From contig NZ_CP109811.1 in assembly GCF_014856545.2 (NCBI RefSeq), positions 2,102,001 to 2,166,000 on the forward strand: a stretch of 64,000 nt of DNA, in the 5' to 3' direction. Source of the stretch: Mesobacillus jeotgali. Its GTDB lineage: Bacteria > Bacillota > Bacilli > Bacillales > Cytobacillaceae. A program made the position numbers and the translations under genes. Shown here piece by piece: positions 16,874 through 24,744 of this stretch. The number at the start of each line of letters is the position of its first letter. Positions within the stretch are counted from its first letter, which is position 1. Below the pieces are notes generated by a model that was given only the letters and a program-made list of their open reading frames with translations, was not told where the DNA came from and did no database searches.

Positions 16874-17374
16874 TTGAATTATAGACTAACATTGTCATTG
16901 TCTCTGCTTTTATCATGCGTTCTTTTGTTTGTCACAGGCTGCTTTGCAACTGATAAGCCATTATCTAAGGATCCGAACATCACGGCCCTTCAGACAGTTT
17001 TAGAGCATCAGTTCACGGGACCGGACCCTGAATTTATTGAGGGATCGGACAATATCGAAAAACTTGAACAATATTATGAAAAACGGTATAAGCCCTATTT
17101 TACAGAAGAAAGGTACAATAGCTTCATTTCTACCTCAGCTTACCAATATATCCTTGTCGCTCTTAATAATGATAAGCAAATAAAGATGGATAAAGTAAAG
17201 GTTGAAAAGGATGAAGATACTTACACCTTTAAAATGACCGTATTGTACGGCAAGGAAGATAGCAGTCAAAATTCTGCTGAGGTTACAGGCAGAGCTAAAT
17301 TCAACAATGAAGGCAAAATCACTAGTATTCAATACTTGAATGATGATGGATTGTCTGAAAAGTTGAGTAACTAA
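16874..17374 (+). CDS. Lipoprotein of unknown function
   Basis: This 166-residue protein has a signal sequence ending VTGC (Cys23) and should be membrane-anchored outside. The mature part has a helical, acidic N-terminal half with Tyr-rich segments (EQYYEKRYKPYF) and a beta-rich C-terminal half that resembles the NTF2-like or cystatin-like lipoproteins of Bacillus. That placement is a guess. The start is a TTG at 16874 with GAGGTGA 6 bases upstream. Confidence 0.75.
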   Translation: MNYRLTLSLSLLLSCVLLFVTGCFATDKPLSKDPNITALQTVLEHQFTGPDPEFIEGSDNIEKLEQYYEKRYKPYFTEERYNSFISTSAYQYILVALNNDKQIKMDKVKVEKDEDTYTFKMTVLYGKEDSSQNSAEVTGRAKFNNEGKITSIQYLNDDGLSEKLSN

Positions 17375-17405
17375 AGAAGGAAGTCTGTAATATGAATCAC
17401 AGAGT

Positions 17406-17437
17406 GAGGTGCACTGTAATGAGTGCATCTCTTGTTT
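17406..17437 (+). terminator. Terminator after the lipoprotein gene
   Basis: GAGGTGCACT (17406-17415) pairs with AGTGCATCTC (17422-17431) with one wobble, followed by TTGTTTT. Confidence 0.8.
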
Positions 17438-17559
17438 TGATTAAATTTCTTTAGATACGAACTATAGAGACTGCTGCTCCTTATAACTGTGTAACGAATA
17501 CATACTAAAGGTAATTCATGGGGAAAGTATTTTTAGTATATCTTTCGTGGAGGTTACTT

Positions 17560-18576
17560 ATGGAGGGAAAAGGAAACCAGATCAGGCTGACAGCAGGTGA
17601 GATTGCTCAACTTTGGATTCAATACTTAAATGATAGCGCCAGCATATGCGTTCTTTCGTATTTTTTAGAAAAAGCTGAGGATGAAGAAATTAAGCCTTTA
17701 ATTCAATTTTCCTTAGAGTTATCTCAATCACATATTCAAAAAATCACGACGATTTTAACAGAGGAAAAAAATGTCGTTCCTTATGGTTTTAGTATAAAAG
17801 AGGATGTTGACTTAACTGCTCCCAGGCTTTATTCAGACGGCTTTGTACTAAATTTTCTAAACCAGATGGCTAAGGTTGGACTTACATCCTATGCTGGCAG
17901 TGTATCAGCATCAGTAAGAGACGATATAAAAACCTATTATATGGACTGCCTTACCGAAACGATGAATTTATATAAAAAATCAACTGATTTATTATTGTCA
18001 AAAGGATTGTTTTTCAGGTCTCCCAGTATGCCTAATTTAGAAAAGGTTGAATTTGTGAAAAAGCAATGGTTTATTTTAGATGTGTTTGGCGAGAAAAGAC
18101 CTTTGATAGCAGCAGAAGTAGATCATTTATTTGCTAACCTCCAAAGAAACGCATTGGGAGTTGCTACACTTACTGGATTCAGTCAGGTTGCACAAAATAA
18201 AGATGTGAAGCAATTCTTTTTAAAAGGGTTAGAAATTGGGAATAAACATATAAAATTATTCAGGGCTAAGTTAGAGGAAAGTAAACTCCCTGCTCCTATG
18301 GGTTGGGATTCAGAAATAACAAATAGTACATCGTATACATTTTCTGATAAACTTATGATGTTCTTTACATCTGGTTTGATATCTTTGAGCGTGGGCTTTT
18401 ACGGTACAGCCACCAGTCAAAGTCCCAGAGGTGATATTGGGGCGATGTATAACAGGCTATCAATGGAAGTTCAGATGTATTCTGAAGATGGAGCTAATAT
18501 TATGATTAAAAATGGCTGGTTGGAACAGCCGCCAATGGCATCGGATAGAGACGAATTAGTAAGGCGAAAAAATTAA
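17560..18576 (+). CDS. DUF3231 family protein
   Basis: This 338-residue protein matches the DUF3231 family (PF11553), common in spore-forming Bacillaceae. It contains two similar helical halves of about 165 residues. Each half holds a four-helix, ferritin-like pattern (LSYFLEKAEDEEIKPLIQ in the first; LTGFSQVAQNKDVKQFF in the second). The biochemical role of the family is unknown to me; the fold suggests a small-molecule or metal-binding protein. I chose ATG 17560 because GGAGG precedes it by 7 bases. The frame is open further upstream but without a ribosome binding site. Confidence 0.8.
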   Translation: MEGKGNQIRLTAGEIAQLWIQYLNDSASICVLSYFLEKAEDEEIKPLIQFSLELSQSHIQKITTILTEEKNVVPYGFSIKEDVDLTAPRLYSDGFVLNFLNQMAKVGLTSYAGSVSASVRDDIKTYYMDCLTETMNLYKKSTDLLLSKGLFFRSPSMPNLEKVEFVKKQWFILDVFGEKRPLIAAEVDHLFANLQRNALGVATLTGFSQVAQNKDVKQFFLKGLEIGNKHIKLFRAKLEESKLPAPMGWDSEITNSTSYTFSDKLMMFFTSGLISLSVGFYGTATSQSPRGDIGAMYNRLSMEVQMYSEDGANIMIKNGWLEQPPMASDRDELVRRKN

Positions 18577-18590
18577 TTGTAGAACGTTTC

Positions 18591-18626
18591 AAAGTCCTTC
18601 TGTTGTTTGCATAAGGACTTTTTTTG
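18591..18626 (+). terminator. Terminator after the DUF3231 gene
   Basis: AAAGTCCTT (18591-18599) pairs with AAGGACTTT (18613-18621), followed by further Ts. Confidence 0.9.
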
Positions 18627-18769
18627 TGTTTTTCAGGATTTTGCAAGTATGTACGGAAGGTACTACTAATTATACTTTTAAACCAATTACGATTAGTTTT
18701 TTGTGTTTGCCACAATTTCAAGAAGGGAACTTCTATTATGTAGGTAGTAATGGGAGGGACGCAGGTTAT

Positions 18770-19504
18770 ATGATGGTAAACAAAACAAAGGCGAAAAACG
18801 TGGTCCTTCCAATCCTTTTGGTTGCTGCAGGCTTAGGAATATCGATTGCCTTTCTCTACTTATTTGCTGAGCTGGCGGAAGAAATGCTGGAATCCGAGGT
18901 TAAAAGGTTTGATGAAAGCATTATTCAATTCTTTTATCATATAGAAAATGATGTGTTAGATATGATCTTGTTTATTTTTACTGAGTTGGGTTCCGTCTGG
19001 TTCCTATCCATTTTCTCGATCATAATCATTTCATTCCTATGGATTAAAAAGAAAGACAAATGGAGCATCCTCTTTTTCATTATCGGCATAGGCGGTGGAG
19101 GCCTCCTGACCAAACTGTTGAAATACTATTATGGAAGGGAACGCCCTTCAATCGATGAAACTATTGACGCCATCGGCTACAGTTTTCCAAGCGGCCATTC
19201 CATGGGGTCTTTGATATTTTACGGATTCCTGAGTTATTTACTGTTCCGTTCCAGCCTCCGAAAAACAATCAAGTGGATGGCACTTTGCATATGTGGTGTG
19301 CTGATTATATTCATTGGAATCAGCAGGATTTATCTAGGAGCCCACTATCCAAGTGACGTCATCGCCGGCTATCTGGCAGGAGGCATTTGGCTTATCCTCT
19401 GTATTCTTGCGTTAGAATATGTAAAGTGGAGGAGTGCTTTGCAACGAAAACCGATAAAGGCATTTAAGGAGTTTATTGGGAAGCAGTTGAGCAGCAGGGT
19501 TTAG
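18770..19504 (+). CDS. PAP2-family membrane phosphatase
   Basis: This 244-residue integral membrane protein has about six membrane segments. The PAP2 / haloperoxidase signature is complete: KLLKYYYGRERPS, then PSGHS, then SRIYLGAHYPSDV. It would dephosphorylate a lipid such as undecaprenyl pyrophosphate or phosphatidyl phosphates at the outer membrane face. The substrate cannot be told from sequence. I chose ATG 18770 (ATGATG); the frame runs back to 18626, but that stretch overlaps the preceding terminator. Confidence 0.87.
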   Translation: MMVNKTKAKNVVLPILLVAAGLGISIAFLYLFAELAEEMLESEVKRFDESIIQFFYHIENDVLDMILFIFTELGSVWFLSIFSIIIISFLWIKKKDKWSILFFIIGIGGGGLLTKLLKYYYGRERPSIDETIDAIGYSFPSGHSMGSLIFYGFLSYLLFRSSLRKTIKWMALCICGVLIIFIGISRIYLGAHYPSDVIAGYLAGGIWLILCILALEYVKWRSALQRKPIKAFKEFIGKQLSSRV

Positions 19505-19724
19505 GAGACAGGAAGGTACAAGTGCTAGAAATTATCCGAAGTAGATGAAACTTCAGACAAGATCAGCTGAAAAAGCAGAAGGTTGTTCAAATCTATTACA
19601 ACCTCCGAGAAAACACACTAATAGATATGCGAACATACATTCTCGTGGTATACTTATATTTGTACAGCAAATGCGGGGTGGGCAGCGGCCATTCCTCACT
19701 TTCTTAGGAAAGGGGGTGCCGCTG

Positions 19725-19820
19725 ATGGTTACGTACGAAGCAATGAACATGATGATTAGTTTTGCCACATTAGTCATTGCCGTAATCGCATTAGGTATTT
19801 CTGCAAACAAAAAGAAATGA
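19725..19820 (+). CDS. Holin-like type I toxin, 31 residues
   Basis: This tiny protein, MVTYEAMNMM...ANKKK, has one hydrophobic helix and a Lys-rich end. It fits the putative holin-like toxin family of Bacillus (TxpA/BsrG-like; Pfam Hol_Tox). Such peptides damage the membrane unless translation is blocked by an antisense RNA transcribed from the opposite strand over the 3' end. GAAAGGGGG lies 7 bases before the ATG. The 3' region carries the inverted repeat and the GGCCGCTGCACTTCAAGCAG block that from memory accompanies this family. Confidence 0.8.
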   Translation: MVTYEAMNMMISFATLVIAVIALGISANKKK

Positions 19821-19937
19821 CCTACCCTGCAACGCCCATTGTTTGAGTAGATCATTTCTTATTCACACTAATGGCCGCTGCACTTCAAGCAGCTTGCTGT
19901 TCGTTGAGTTTCCGGTTGCCACCGGAAGCTCTTTTTT
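19812..19937 (-). ncRNA. Probable antitoxin RNA region, copy 1
   Basis: Downstream of and slightly overlapping the toxin gene lie a long imperfect hairpin (19812-19825 with 19847-19860), the GGCCGCTGCACTTCAAGC block (19873-19890) and a terminator for the toxin transcript (19906-19931, then six Ts). By analogy with TxpA/RatA, the antisense RNA would be transcribed leftward from near 19970, where TTATAATAT-like sequences occur on the minus strand. Its exact ends are not visible from sequence alone. Confidence 0.5.
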
Positions 19938-20040
19938 AATATATGGACTATATAGTTATATTATAAACATTTTTAAAGCGAAAAGTAAATATTATGGCTT
20001 TAACCTGCCGCGATAAGGTGATCATTTTCGGCAGTCAGGT

Positions 20041-20180
20041 AGGGTATTTCTGTAATTAAAAAGAAATGACCTACCCTGCGCCACCAAATGTTTGAGTAGG
20101 TCATTTCTTATTCAACCTATGGCCGCTGTACTTCAAGCAGCTTGATGTACATTGAGTTTCCGGTTGCGGCCGGAAGATCT
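20041..20180. repeat. Second copy of the toxin 3' end and antitoxin region, toxin decayed
   Basis: Bases 20041-20180 repeat 19795-19930 almost base for base: the last toxin codons (GGTATTTCTG...AAAAAGAAATGA), the GAAATGACC hairpin, GGCCGCTG.ACTTCAAGCAG and the TTTCCGGTTG...CCGGAAG stem. The toxin reading frame upstream is gone, with no start and a TAA in frame. The T-run after the final stem is also lost. It is a tandem duplication in which the toxin decayed while the RNA region stayed similar. Confidence 0.75.
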
Positions 20181-20340
20181 GTTATATTTATAATATACAA
20201 TTTTTAATCCTGAAAGGTAAATATCTCGAACGACATGCTTGATTATGGAATCACGTTAGAAAAAAGCAGAAATGCTGATAACCACCTTTGTTGTAGCATA
20301 TAAATGAGTACAACTATTCTGCTAATGGCAGGTGGATGAA

Positions 20341-20865
20341 ATGAAATTTCAAAAAGGTTTTCAGAATTTGTCAAAGCGGAATATGAATTTTGAGGAGGTC
20401 TTCCAGCATATCCTGTCGTTCATTAAAGTGCAGCCAAATGGCAATCACAGATTGATCATTGGCACGGACTCTCAAGTACATAGTTCGTACACTCGTTTCA
20501 TCACTGGAGTTGTGATACAACGGGAAGGCAAAGGTGTATGGGCATGTTACCGGTCCGTTGATCTAGCAAGGAGAATTGAAACCTTACAGGAGAAGATTTC
20601 GTTGGAAACTAACTTCACTCAGGAAGTTGCCTGCATGTTCACTCCGCAAAAGCAAAAACAAATAATCGATCTAATGATTCCATATGTCGAAAAAGGGGCC
20701 AATTTCAAAATGGTAGGGCATTTGGACTTGGGACGAGGAACGAAAAACAAAACCAGAATATATGTAAATGAAATGATTAAGCGAATCGAATCAGTCGGGC
20801 TAGAAGCACAGATCAAGCCTGATTCATTTGTTGCCTCAAGCTATGCGAACAGGTATACAAAATAG
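20341..20865 (+). CDS. ykuK: YkuK family RNase H-like protein
   Basis: This 174-residue protein matches YkuK of B. subtilis (DUF458, PF04308), whose fold is RNase H-like. Recognisable parts are IIGTDSQVHSSYTRFITGVVI near residue 45, KMVGHLDLG near residue 125 and the C-terminal KPDSFVASSYANRYTK. The Asp of GTDSQ and the Asp of GHLDLG would be metal-binding residues if it is a nuclease; activity is not established to my knowledge. The ATG at 20341 has AGGTGG 5 bases upstream. An in-frame GTG at 20332 lies inside that site. Confidence 0.88.
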   Translation: MKFQKGFQNLSKRNMNFEEVFQHILSFIKVQPNGNHRLIIGTDSQVHSSYTRFITGVVIQREGKGVWACYRSVDLARRIETLQEKISLETNFTQEVACMFTPQKQKQIIDLMIPYVEKGANFKMVGHLDLGRGTKNKTRIYVNEMIKRIESVGLEAQIKPDSFVASSYANRYTK

Positions 20866-20952
20866 GCGAAGAACCTGCTGCCGGAAGAAAAAACATGTTA
20901 GAACCAGATGTAACTGAAGAGTCTGATGTAGTAGTTACGAATAAATTCAAGA

Positions 20953-20977
20953 AGCAAAGGATGCTCCTTTGCTTTTT
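20953..20977 (+). terminator. Terminator after ykuK
   Basis: AGCAAAGGA (20953-20961) pairs with TCCTTTGCT (20965-20973) around a 3-base loop, followed by Ts. Confidence 0.85.
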
Positions 20978-20980
20978 GAG

Positions 20981-21235
20981 TGTGACAGGTTTGCCGGAGC
21001 AGAGGCCGAAGCTGTCAAGAAAAGCTTGTTATTGTGACAGTTTTGCTGGAGCCGAGGCTAAAGTTGTTAAGAAAAGCTTGTTATTGTGACAGGTTTGAAG
21101 ATACAGAGGCTTAAGCTGTCAAGAAAAGCATGTTATTGTGACAGGTTTGCTGGATAAGAGGTCAAAGCTATCAAGAAAAGCTCGTTATTGTGACAGGTTT
21201 GCCGGAAAAGAAGCTAAAGCTGTCAAGAAACTGCT
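20981..21235. repeat. Tandem array B: five 52-bp units with inverted ends
   Basis: The anchor TGTGACAG recurs at 20981, 21033, 21085, 21137 and 21189, exactly 52 bp apart each time. Each unit contains GACAGGTTT and, 33 bases from the start of that motif to the end of its partner, AAGCTGTC, so it can fold into a hairpin. The linker AAGAAAAGCTTGTTATTG is conserved. The unit is related to array C (31991-32320) in the hairpin arms and in the 33-base arm-to-arm distance, but not to array A. It lies in a 519-base gap between ykuK and a GNAT gene; the rest of the gap shows nothing else. Confidence 0.9.
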
Positions 21236-21384
21236 GGCATTTCGAAAAAATGAATGAATCAGCCAGCCGACGAACTACTAGAACAGGAGATTAGTTGCTA
21301 GTGTATGTACAGTTACGTTAAATAATAGAACAACTCCTGAACTTGGATATATATGCTAAAATATGACTGAGGGGAATGAGATAC

Positions 21385-22167
21385 ATGTTAGATAGAATAC
21401 TAGAGTTGGAATTTTTATATCTTGCTACCTTAACAACTCGTCACGACAGGGATTGGGGTTTTCTATTTTTAAATGAGAATCAGCCTGTATATTATGATGC
21501 GAATCATGCACATATTCGCAAACCAGTGGATCATACAGAAAAAGTGGTCGATGAAGTCATATCCTTTTATCAGTCAAAGAATATTATTCCGCGGTTTTAC
21601 TTATACAATCCCGCTAAACAACCTGCTTTACTGCGCGAATTAAAATCAAAAGGGTTTAAATATGAGGAATTAGTTACGCCTGTACAATTATGGGATCAGA
21701 AAGTGGTTAACCTTGAAGACAATGATACTATTACAATTGAAGAAGTGACAGAAGCAAACTATCAAGAGGCGTTAGAGATCGAATGCAGCATTAAAGAGAT
21801 TGGCGGCCGCGAAGTCAGAGAAAAAGCACTAAAGGATGAGTTTGATCATCCCGCTTACCAGCACTTTTTGTTAAGGTACAATGGTGTTGCCTGTTCCACT
21901 GCCTGTATCTTCGCTCACAGAAGCCAAGCTCGCATGGAAAGTGTAGCGACTCTAAAGGAATACCGGGGAAAAGGATTAATAGGATATATCATTCAACATA
22001 TTCAGCATGAAGTACAAAAACAGGGTTTTGAAAACCTATGGGTATTTCCTATTAACGAAAGGGTAGAAAAGGTATATAACCGCTATGGCTTTGATACCGT
22101 CATGAAACTTACGACAGGACATGCCTTTTTGGGAGGAAAAAGCATTACGGAAATTCAAAATGGTTAA
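21385..22167 (+). CDS. GNAT-family N-acetyltransferase
   Basis: This 260-residue protein has a C-terminal GNAT domain (about 115-255). The acetyl-CoA loop shows as SVATLKEYRGKGLIGYIIQHI, followed by NLWVFPINERVEKVYNRYGF. The N-terminal 110 residues form a second, degenerate GNAT-like half. The acceptor is unknown. ATG 21385 is 9 bases after GAGGGGA; ATG 21376 is in frame but too close. The stop is followed by a 15-bp perfect hairpin. Confidence 0.8.
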   Translation: MLDRILELEFLYLATLTTRHDRDWGFLFLNENQPVYYDANHAHIRKPVDHTEKVVDEVISFYQSKNIIPRFYLYNPAKQPALLRELKSKGFKYEELVTPVQLWDQKVVNLEDNDTITIEEVTEANYQEALEIECSIKEIGGREVREKALKDEFDHPAYQHFLLRYNGVACSTACIFAHRSQARMESVATLKEYRGKGLIGYIIQHIQHEVQKQGFENLWVFPINERVEKVYNRYGFDTVMKLTTGHAFLGGKSITEIQNG

Positions 22168-22179
22168 CTTCCATGCAAA

Positions 22180-22217
22180 AAGAAATGACCTACTCACAGA
22201 TTAGTAGGTCATTTCTT
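22180..22217. terminator. 15-bp perfect hairpin, same sequence as the antitoxin hairpins
   Basis: AAGAAATGACCTACT (22180-22194) pairs perfectly with AGTAGGTCATTTCTT (22203-22217). The arms are the same as the hairpins at 19812 and about 20050 in the toxin locus. It sits between convergent genes and could end transcription from both sides, though T-runs are short. Confidence 0.7.
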
Positions 22218-22234
22218 ATTGAATCGGTCTCATT

Positions 22235-22630
22235 CTAATTTCCTGTTTTTTCGATAAAAAAAGTAACAACAACGAATAAAATAAACGCGACCAGCAGCAG
22301 TGAGCCGCCGACGATGAACAGGACCATCACTAAAGTTTCATCCAGGTTGAAGGGGTTGATATTGTACATCCACATCCCGATGGTGAGTCCGAGAGAACCG
22401 ATCATGCCTGTTATCGAATGAATGGCTACTAGTTTTTTAGATTTGATTTGATAGTTTTTGTAAAAGATTCCCCAGGCGAATACGGATAGCCAGCCGACTA
22501 ACAGGATGTGGGCATGGATCGGGCGCATGGCATAGTCGCCAGCACCCGCCATATGTGAGCCCATGAATGTTCCAATGAGTCCAAAGATCGCTGCAAATCG
22601 TATAAGTCGAATACTCCAAATTTGTTCCAT
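22235..22630 (-). CDS. Small four-segment membrane protein resembling haem-copper oxidase subunit I
   Basis: This 131-residue protein has four hydrophobic segments (about 8-28, 40-55, 68-88 and 100-125). The segment GDYAMRPIHAHILLVGWLSVFAWGI carries His-x-His in a membrane helix and resembles one haem-binding helix of cytochrome oxidase / nitric-oxide-reductase subunit I (CcoN/NorB). A full oxidase has 12 helices, so this is at most a fragment-sized relative that might bind one haem. It follows the sensor kinase gene by 3 bases and is the last gene of the leftward operon. Confidence 0.65.
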   Translation of the reverse strand: MEQIWSIRLIRFAAIFGLIGTFMGSHMAGAGDYAMRPIHAHILLVGWLSVFAWGIFYKNYQIKSKKLVAIHSITGMIGSLGLTIGMWMYNINPFNLDETLVMVLFIVGGSLLLVAFILFVVVTFFIEKTGN

Positions 22631-22633
22631 TTT

Positions 22634-24028
22634 TTATTCCTCCGTCTGTTTTTCTATAGGGAGCTTTATTGTAAAAGTAGTACCTTTTTGAATCTCGCTC
22701 TCCACTTCTATTTTTCCATTGTGTAATTCAATAATATGTTTGACAATCGACAGGCCCAAACCTGTTCTATCTTTCTTTCGTGCGGCGTCGACACGGTAAA
22801 AGCGTTCAAAGATTTTTGAAGCTTGTTCCTCGTTCATGCCGATCCCGGTGTCCTTGAAAGTGACCGTGACAAGGTCGTCGTTTCCGGTAATCTGGATAAA
22901 AATACTGCCGCCGTTTTGATTGTATTTAATTGCATTCGTGAGCAGGTTGTCCCAGATTGTCATTAATAGCTCGGGATCAGCGAGAATCGGGGTAGGGGGT
23001 AGATGATAGGAGATGTCAATCTCCTTTTCCTCCAGCCGCCATTGATGCCTTCTGACCGTATCCTTGATTTGTGTGTCAATCCTTGTGACGCCAAGCTTCA
23101 TTGGATACGATTTCTGATCCAGTGAGGTAAGAAGCAGCAGCTGCTTCGTCAAATTGGACAGCCGTTTCGATTCCTGGTCGATAATATCGACATATTCAAG
23201 GTGCTCCCCATCGAGCGCCTGAGTTTTTAAAAGCTCCGCATAACCCTGGATATTCATCAATGGTGACTGAAAATCATGCGATACATTATTGATGAAGGAC
23301 TTCCGAGCTTCATCATTGTGCTGCAATTGAACCTGCATCCTGCTGAAGCTTTCGGCAAGCTGGCCGATTTCATCGCTTCGATGGATGTTCAAGGGGTAAT
23401 TGAAGTTTTCTCTGGTGATTTCCCTTGTGGCTTCTGTAAGCTTGGTGATCGGCTGGATTAGGTGTTTGGCAAACCAAATGACACCGCTGATACTGACGAT
23501 TGAAATCGCGACGAAAAACCAGGCGAAGATGACATGGACATCGGAAAATAACAATTTGTTATTTGGTCTCAGGTACAAGCCATAGTCCTCGTCGTCTATC
23601 GTGAACGGAACGCCGACAGTATTATCCAGCTGATTCGAAAAATGGCTCATCATCATCCAAGGAGAGGGTGAATTGTCCATTCCGTGATAGATTTTCTTAT
23701 CCTTAACAACTTTCAAAGCCTCATCCGGGAGGGTCTTTTTCGAAAAAGGTTCTCCAAAGAAGAATTCCTCCCCCGATTCACTCAGCACATAAAGTTGATA
23801 GCCCAGTTTGCTGATTGAGTCCAGATAGCCCGTGAAACTTATATGGGTTGTCGAGTGCATTTGCTCAAGACTCGACGCAACCTCTTCAGCAACCTTTACA
23901 TTCTGTAAGTCAATCCGTTCTCTTGTCGAGGTCATGTAGACCCAATTGGCCAAAATGAAGGCAATCACGATACTGATTCCCAGAATGAGAAGGGTTGCGA
24001 TGATGAATTTCCGGTACAATGTTTTCAT
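22634..24028 (-). CDS. Sensor histidine kinase
   Basis: This 464-residue membrane kinase has two membrane segments (about 8-30 and 165-187) enclosing an extracellular sensor of about 135 residues. A HAMP domain (about 190-240), HisKA with the phospho-acceptor His in NVSHDFQSP near residue 250, and a HATPase domain with NLLTNAIKYN, DTGIGM and GLGLSI follow. The His box differs from the usual SHELRTP but keeps the His. Its start overlaps the end of the regulator gene by four bases, so the two are co-translated. Confidence 0.9.
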   Translation of the reverse strand: MKTLYRKFIIATLLILGISIVIAFILANWVYMTSTRERIDLQNVKVAEEVASSLEQMHSTTHISFTGYLDSISKLGYQLYVLSESGEEFFFGEPFSKKTLPDEALKVVKDKKIYHGMDNSPSPWMMMSHFSNQLDNTVGVPFTIDDEDYGLYLRPNNKLLFSDVHVIFAWFFVAISIVSISGVIWFAKHLIQPITKLTEATREITRENFNYPLNIHRSDEIGQLAESFSRMQVQLQHNDEARKSFINNVSHDFQSPLMNIQGYAELLKTQALDGEHLEYVDIIDQESKRLSNLTKQLLLLTSLDQKSYPMKLGVTRIDTQIKDTVRRHQWRLEEKEIDISYHLPPTPILADPELLMTIWDNLLTNAIKYNQNGGSIFIQITGNDDLVTVTFKDTGIGMNEEQASKIFERFYRVDAARKKDRTGLGLSIVKHIIELHNGKIEVESEIQKGTTFTIKLPIEKQTEE

Positions 24029-24696
24029 TTCAATTCCTCGAGTCTGTAACCAATTCCGCGGATGGTCTGGATTTCAACTGAAGCTTGGTGCTTTTTCAGC
24101 CGGTCGCGAATACGGTTGATATGAGTATTAAGAGTTTGTTCACTGCCCTCATAGTCCGCACCCCAAGCCTGTTCAATCAATGACGCGCGGGGAGTGGTTT
24201 TATTCATCCGTGAGGCGAGAATACTCAGCAGCTCGAACTCCTTTAGCGGAAAAAGAATTGTTTCCTGATTGATTTCCACCTCAAAGCTGTTGCGGTCAAT
24301 CTTCATATTCCCGGCGAGAATGATCGAATCGATGGCCCGCTGCATCCTCCGGAGGACAACGGCCACCCTGAATAAAAGCTCCTTCACTTCAAACGGTTTG
24401 ACAATATAATCCTCGCTGCCTGACAGGAATCCTTCTTCTTTATCGCTTAACTGGCCTTTTGCGGTAAGGAGGATGACGGGAATCTCCCAGTCATCGGTCA
24501 AAATCTTTGTCAGTTCGAACCCGTTCATCCCAGGCATCATCACATCAACAATCGCCAGGTCTACATTCTGGTTTTCAAGCAATGTTAACGCCTCCTCGGC
24601 ATCGTTTGCCCTGAAAACTTGATATCCTTCCTGGGTTAAATGGATGGTCACGAGCCTTTGAATATTAACATCATCATCGACAACCAAAATTCTCAT
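24025..24696 (-). CDS. OmpR-family response regulator
   Basis: This 223-residue protein has a receiver domain (1-120) with acidic pocket D7-D8-D9, phospho-acceptor D51 (VDVMMPG) and the conserved Lys in IVKPF. A winged-helix DNA-binding domain follows (about 130-222) with PLKEFELL, NTHINRIRDRL and IRGIGYRLE. It is paired with the kinase at 22634. Both lie downstream of the MMPL exporter on the same strand, so the exporter is a likely target (inference). Confidence 0.92.
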   Translation of the reverse strand: MRILVVDDDVNIQRLVTIHLTQEGYQVFRANDAEEALTLLENQNVDLAIVDVMMPGMNGFELTKILTDDWEIPVILLTAKGQLSDKEEGFLSGSEDYIVKPFEVKELLFRVAVVLRRMQRAIDSIILAGNMKIDRNSFEVEINQETILFPLKEFELLSILASRMNKTTPRASLIEQAWGADYEGSEQTLNTHINRIRDRLKKHQASVEIQTIRGIGYRLEELK

Positions 24697-24744
24697 ACTT
24701 CAGCCTCCTAAAAGGGGAATGAGAGAGGAGGCCCTCTCCATTCC

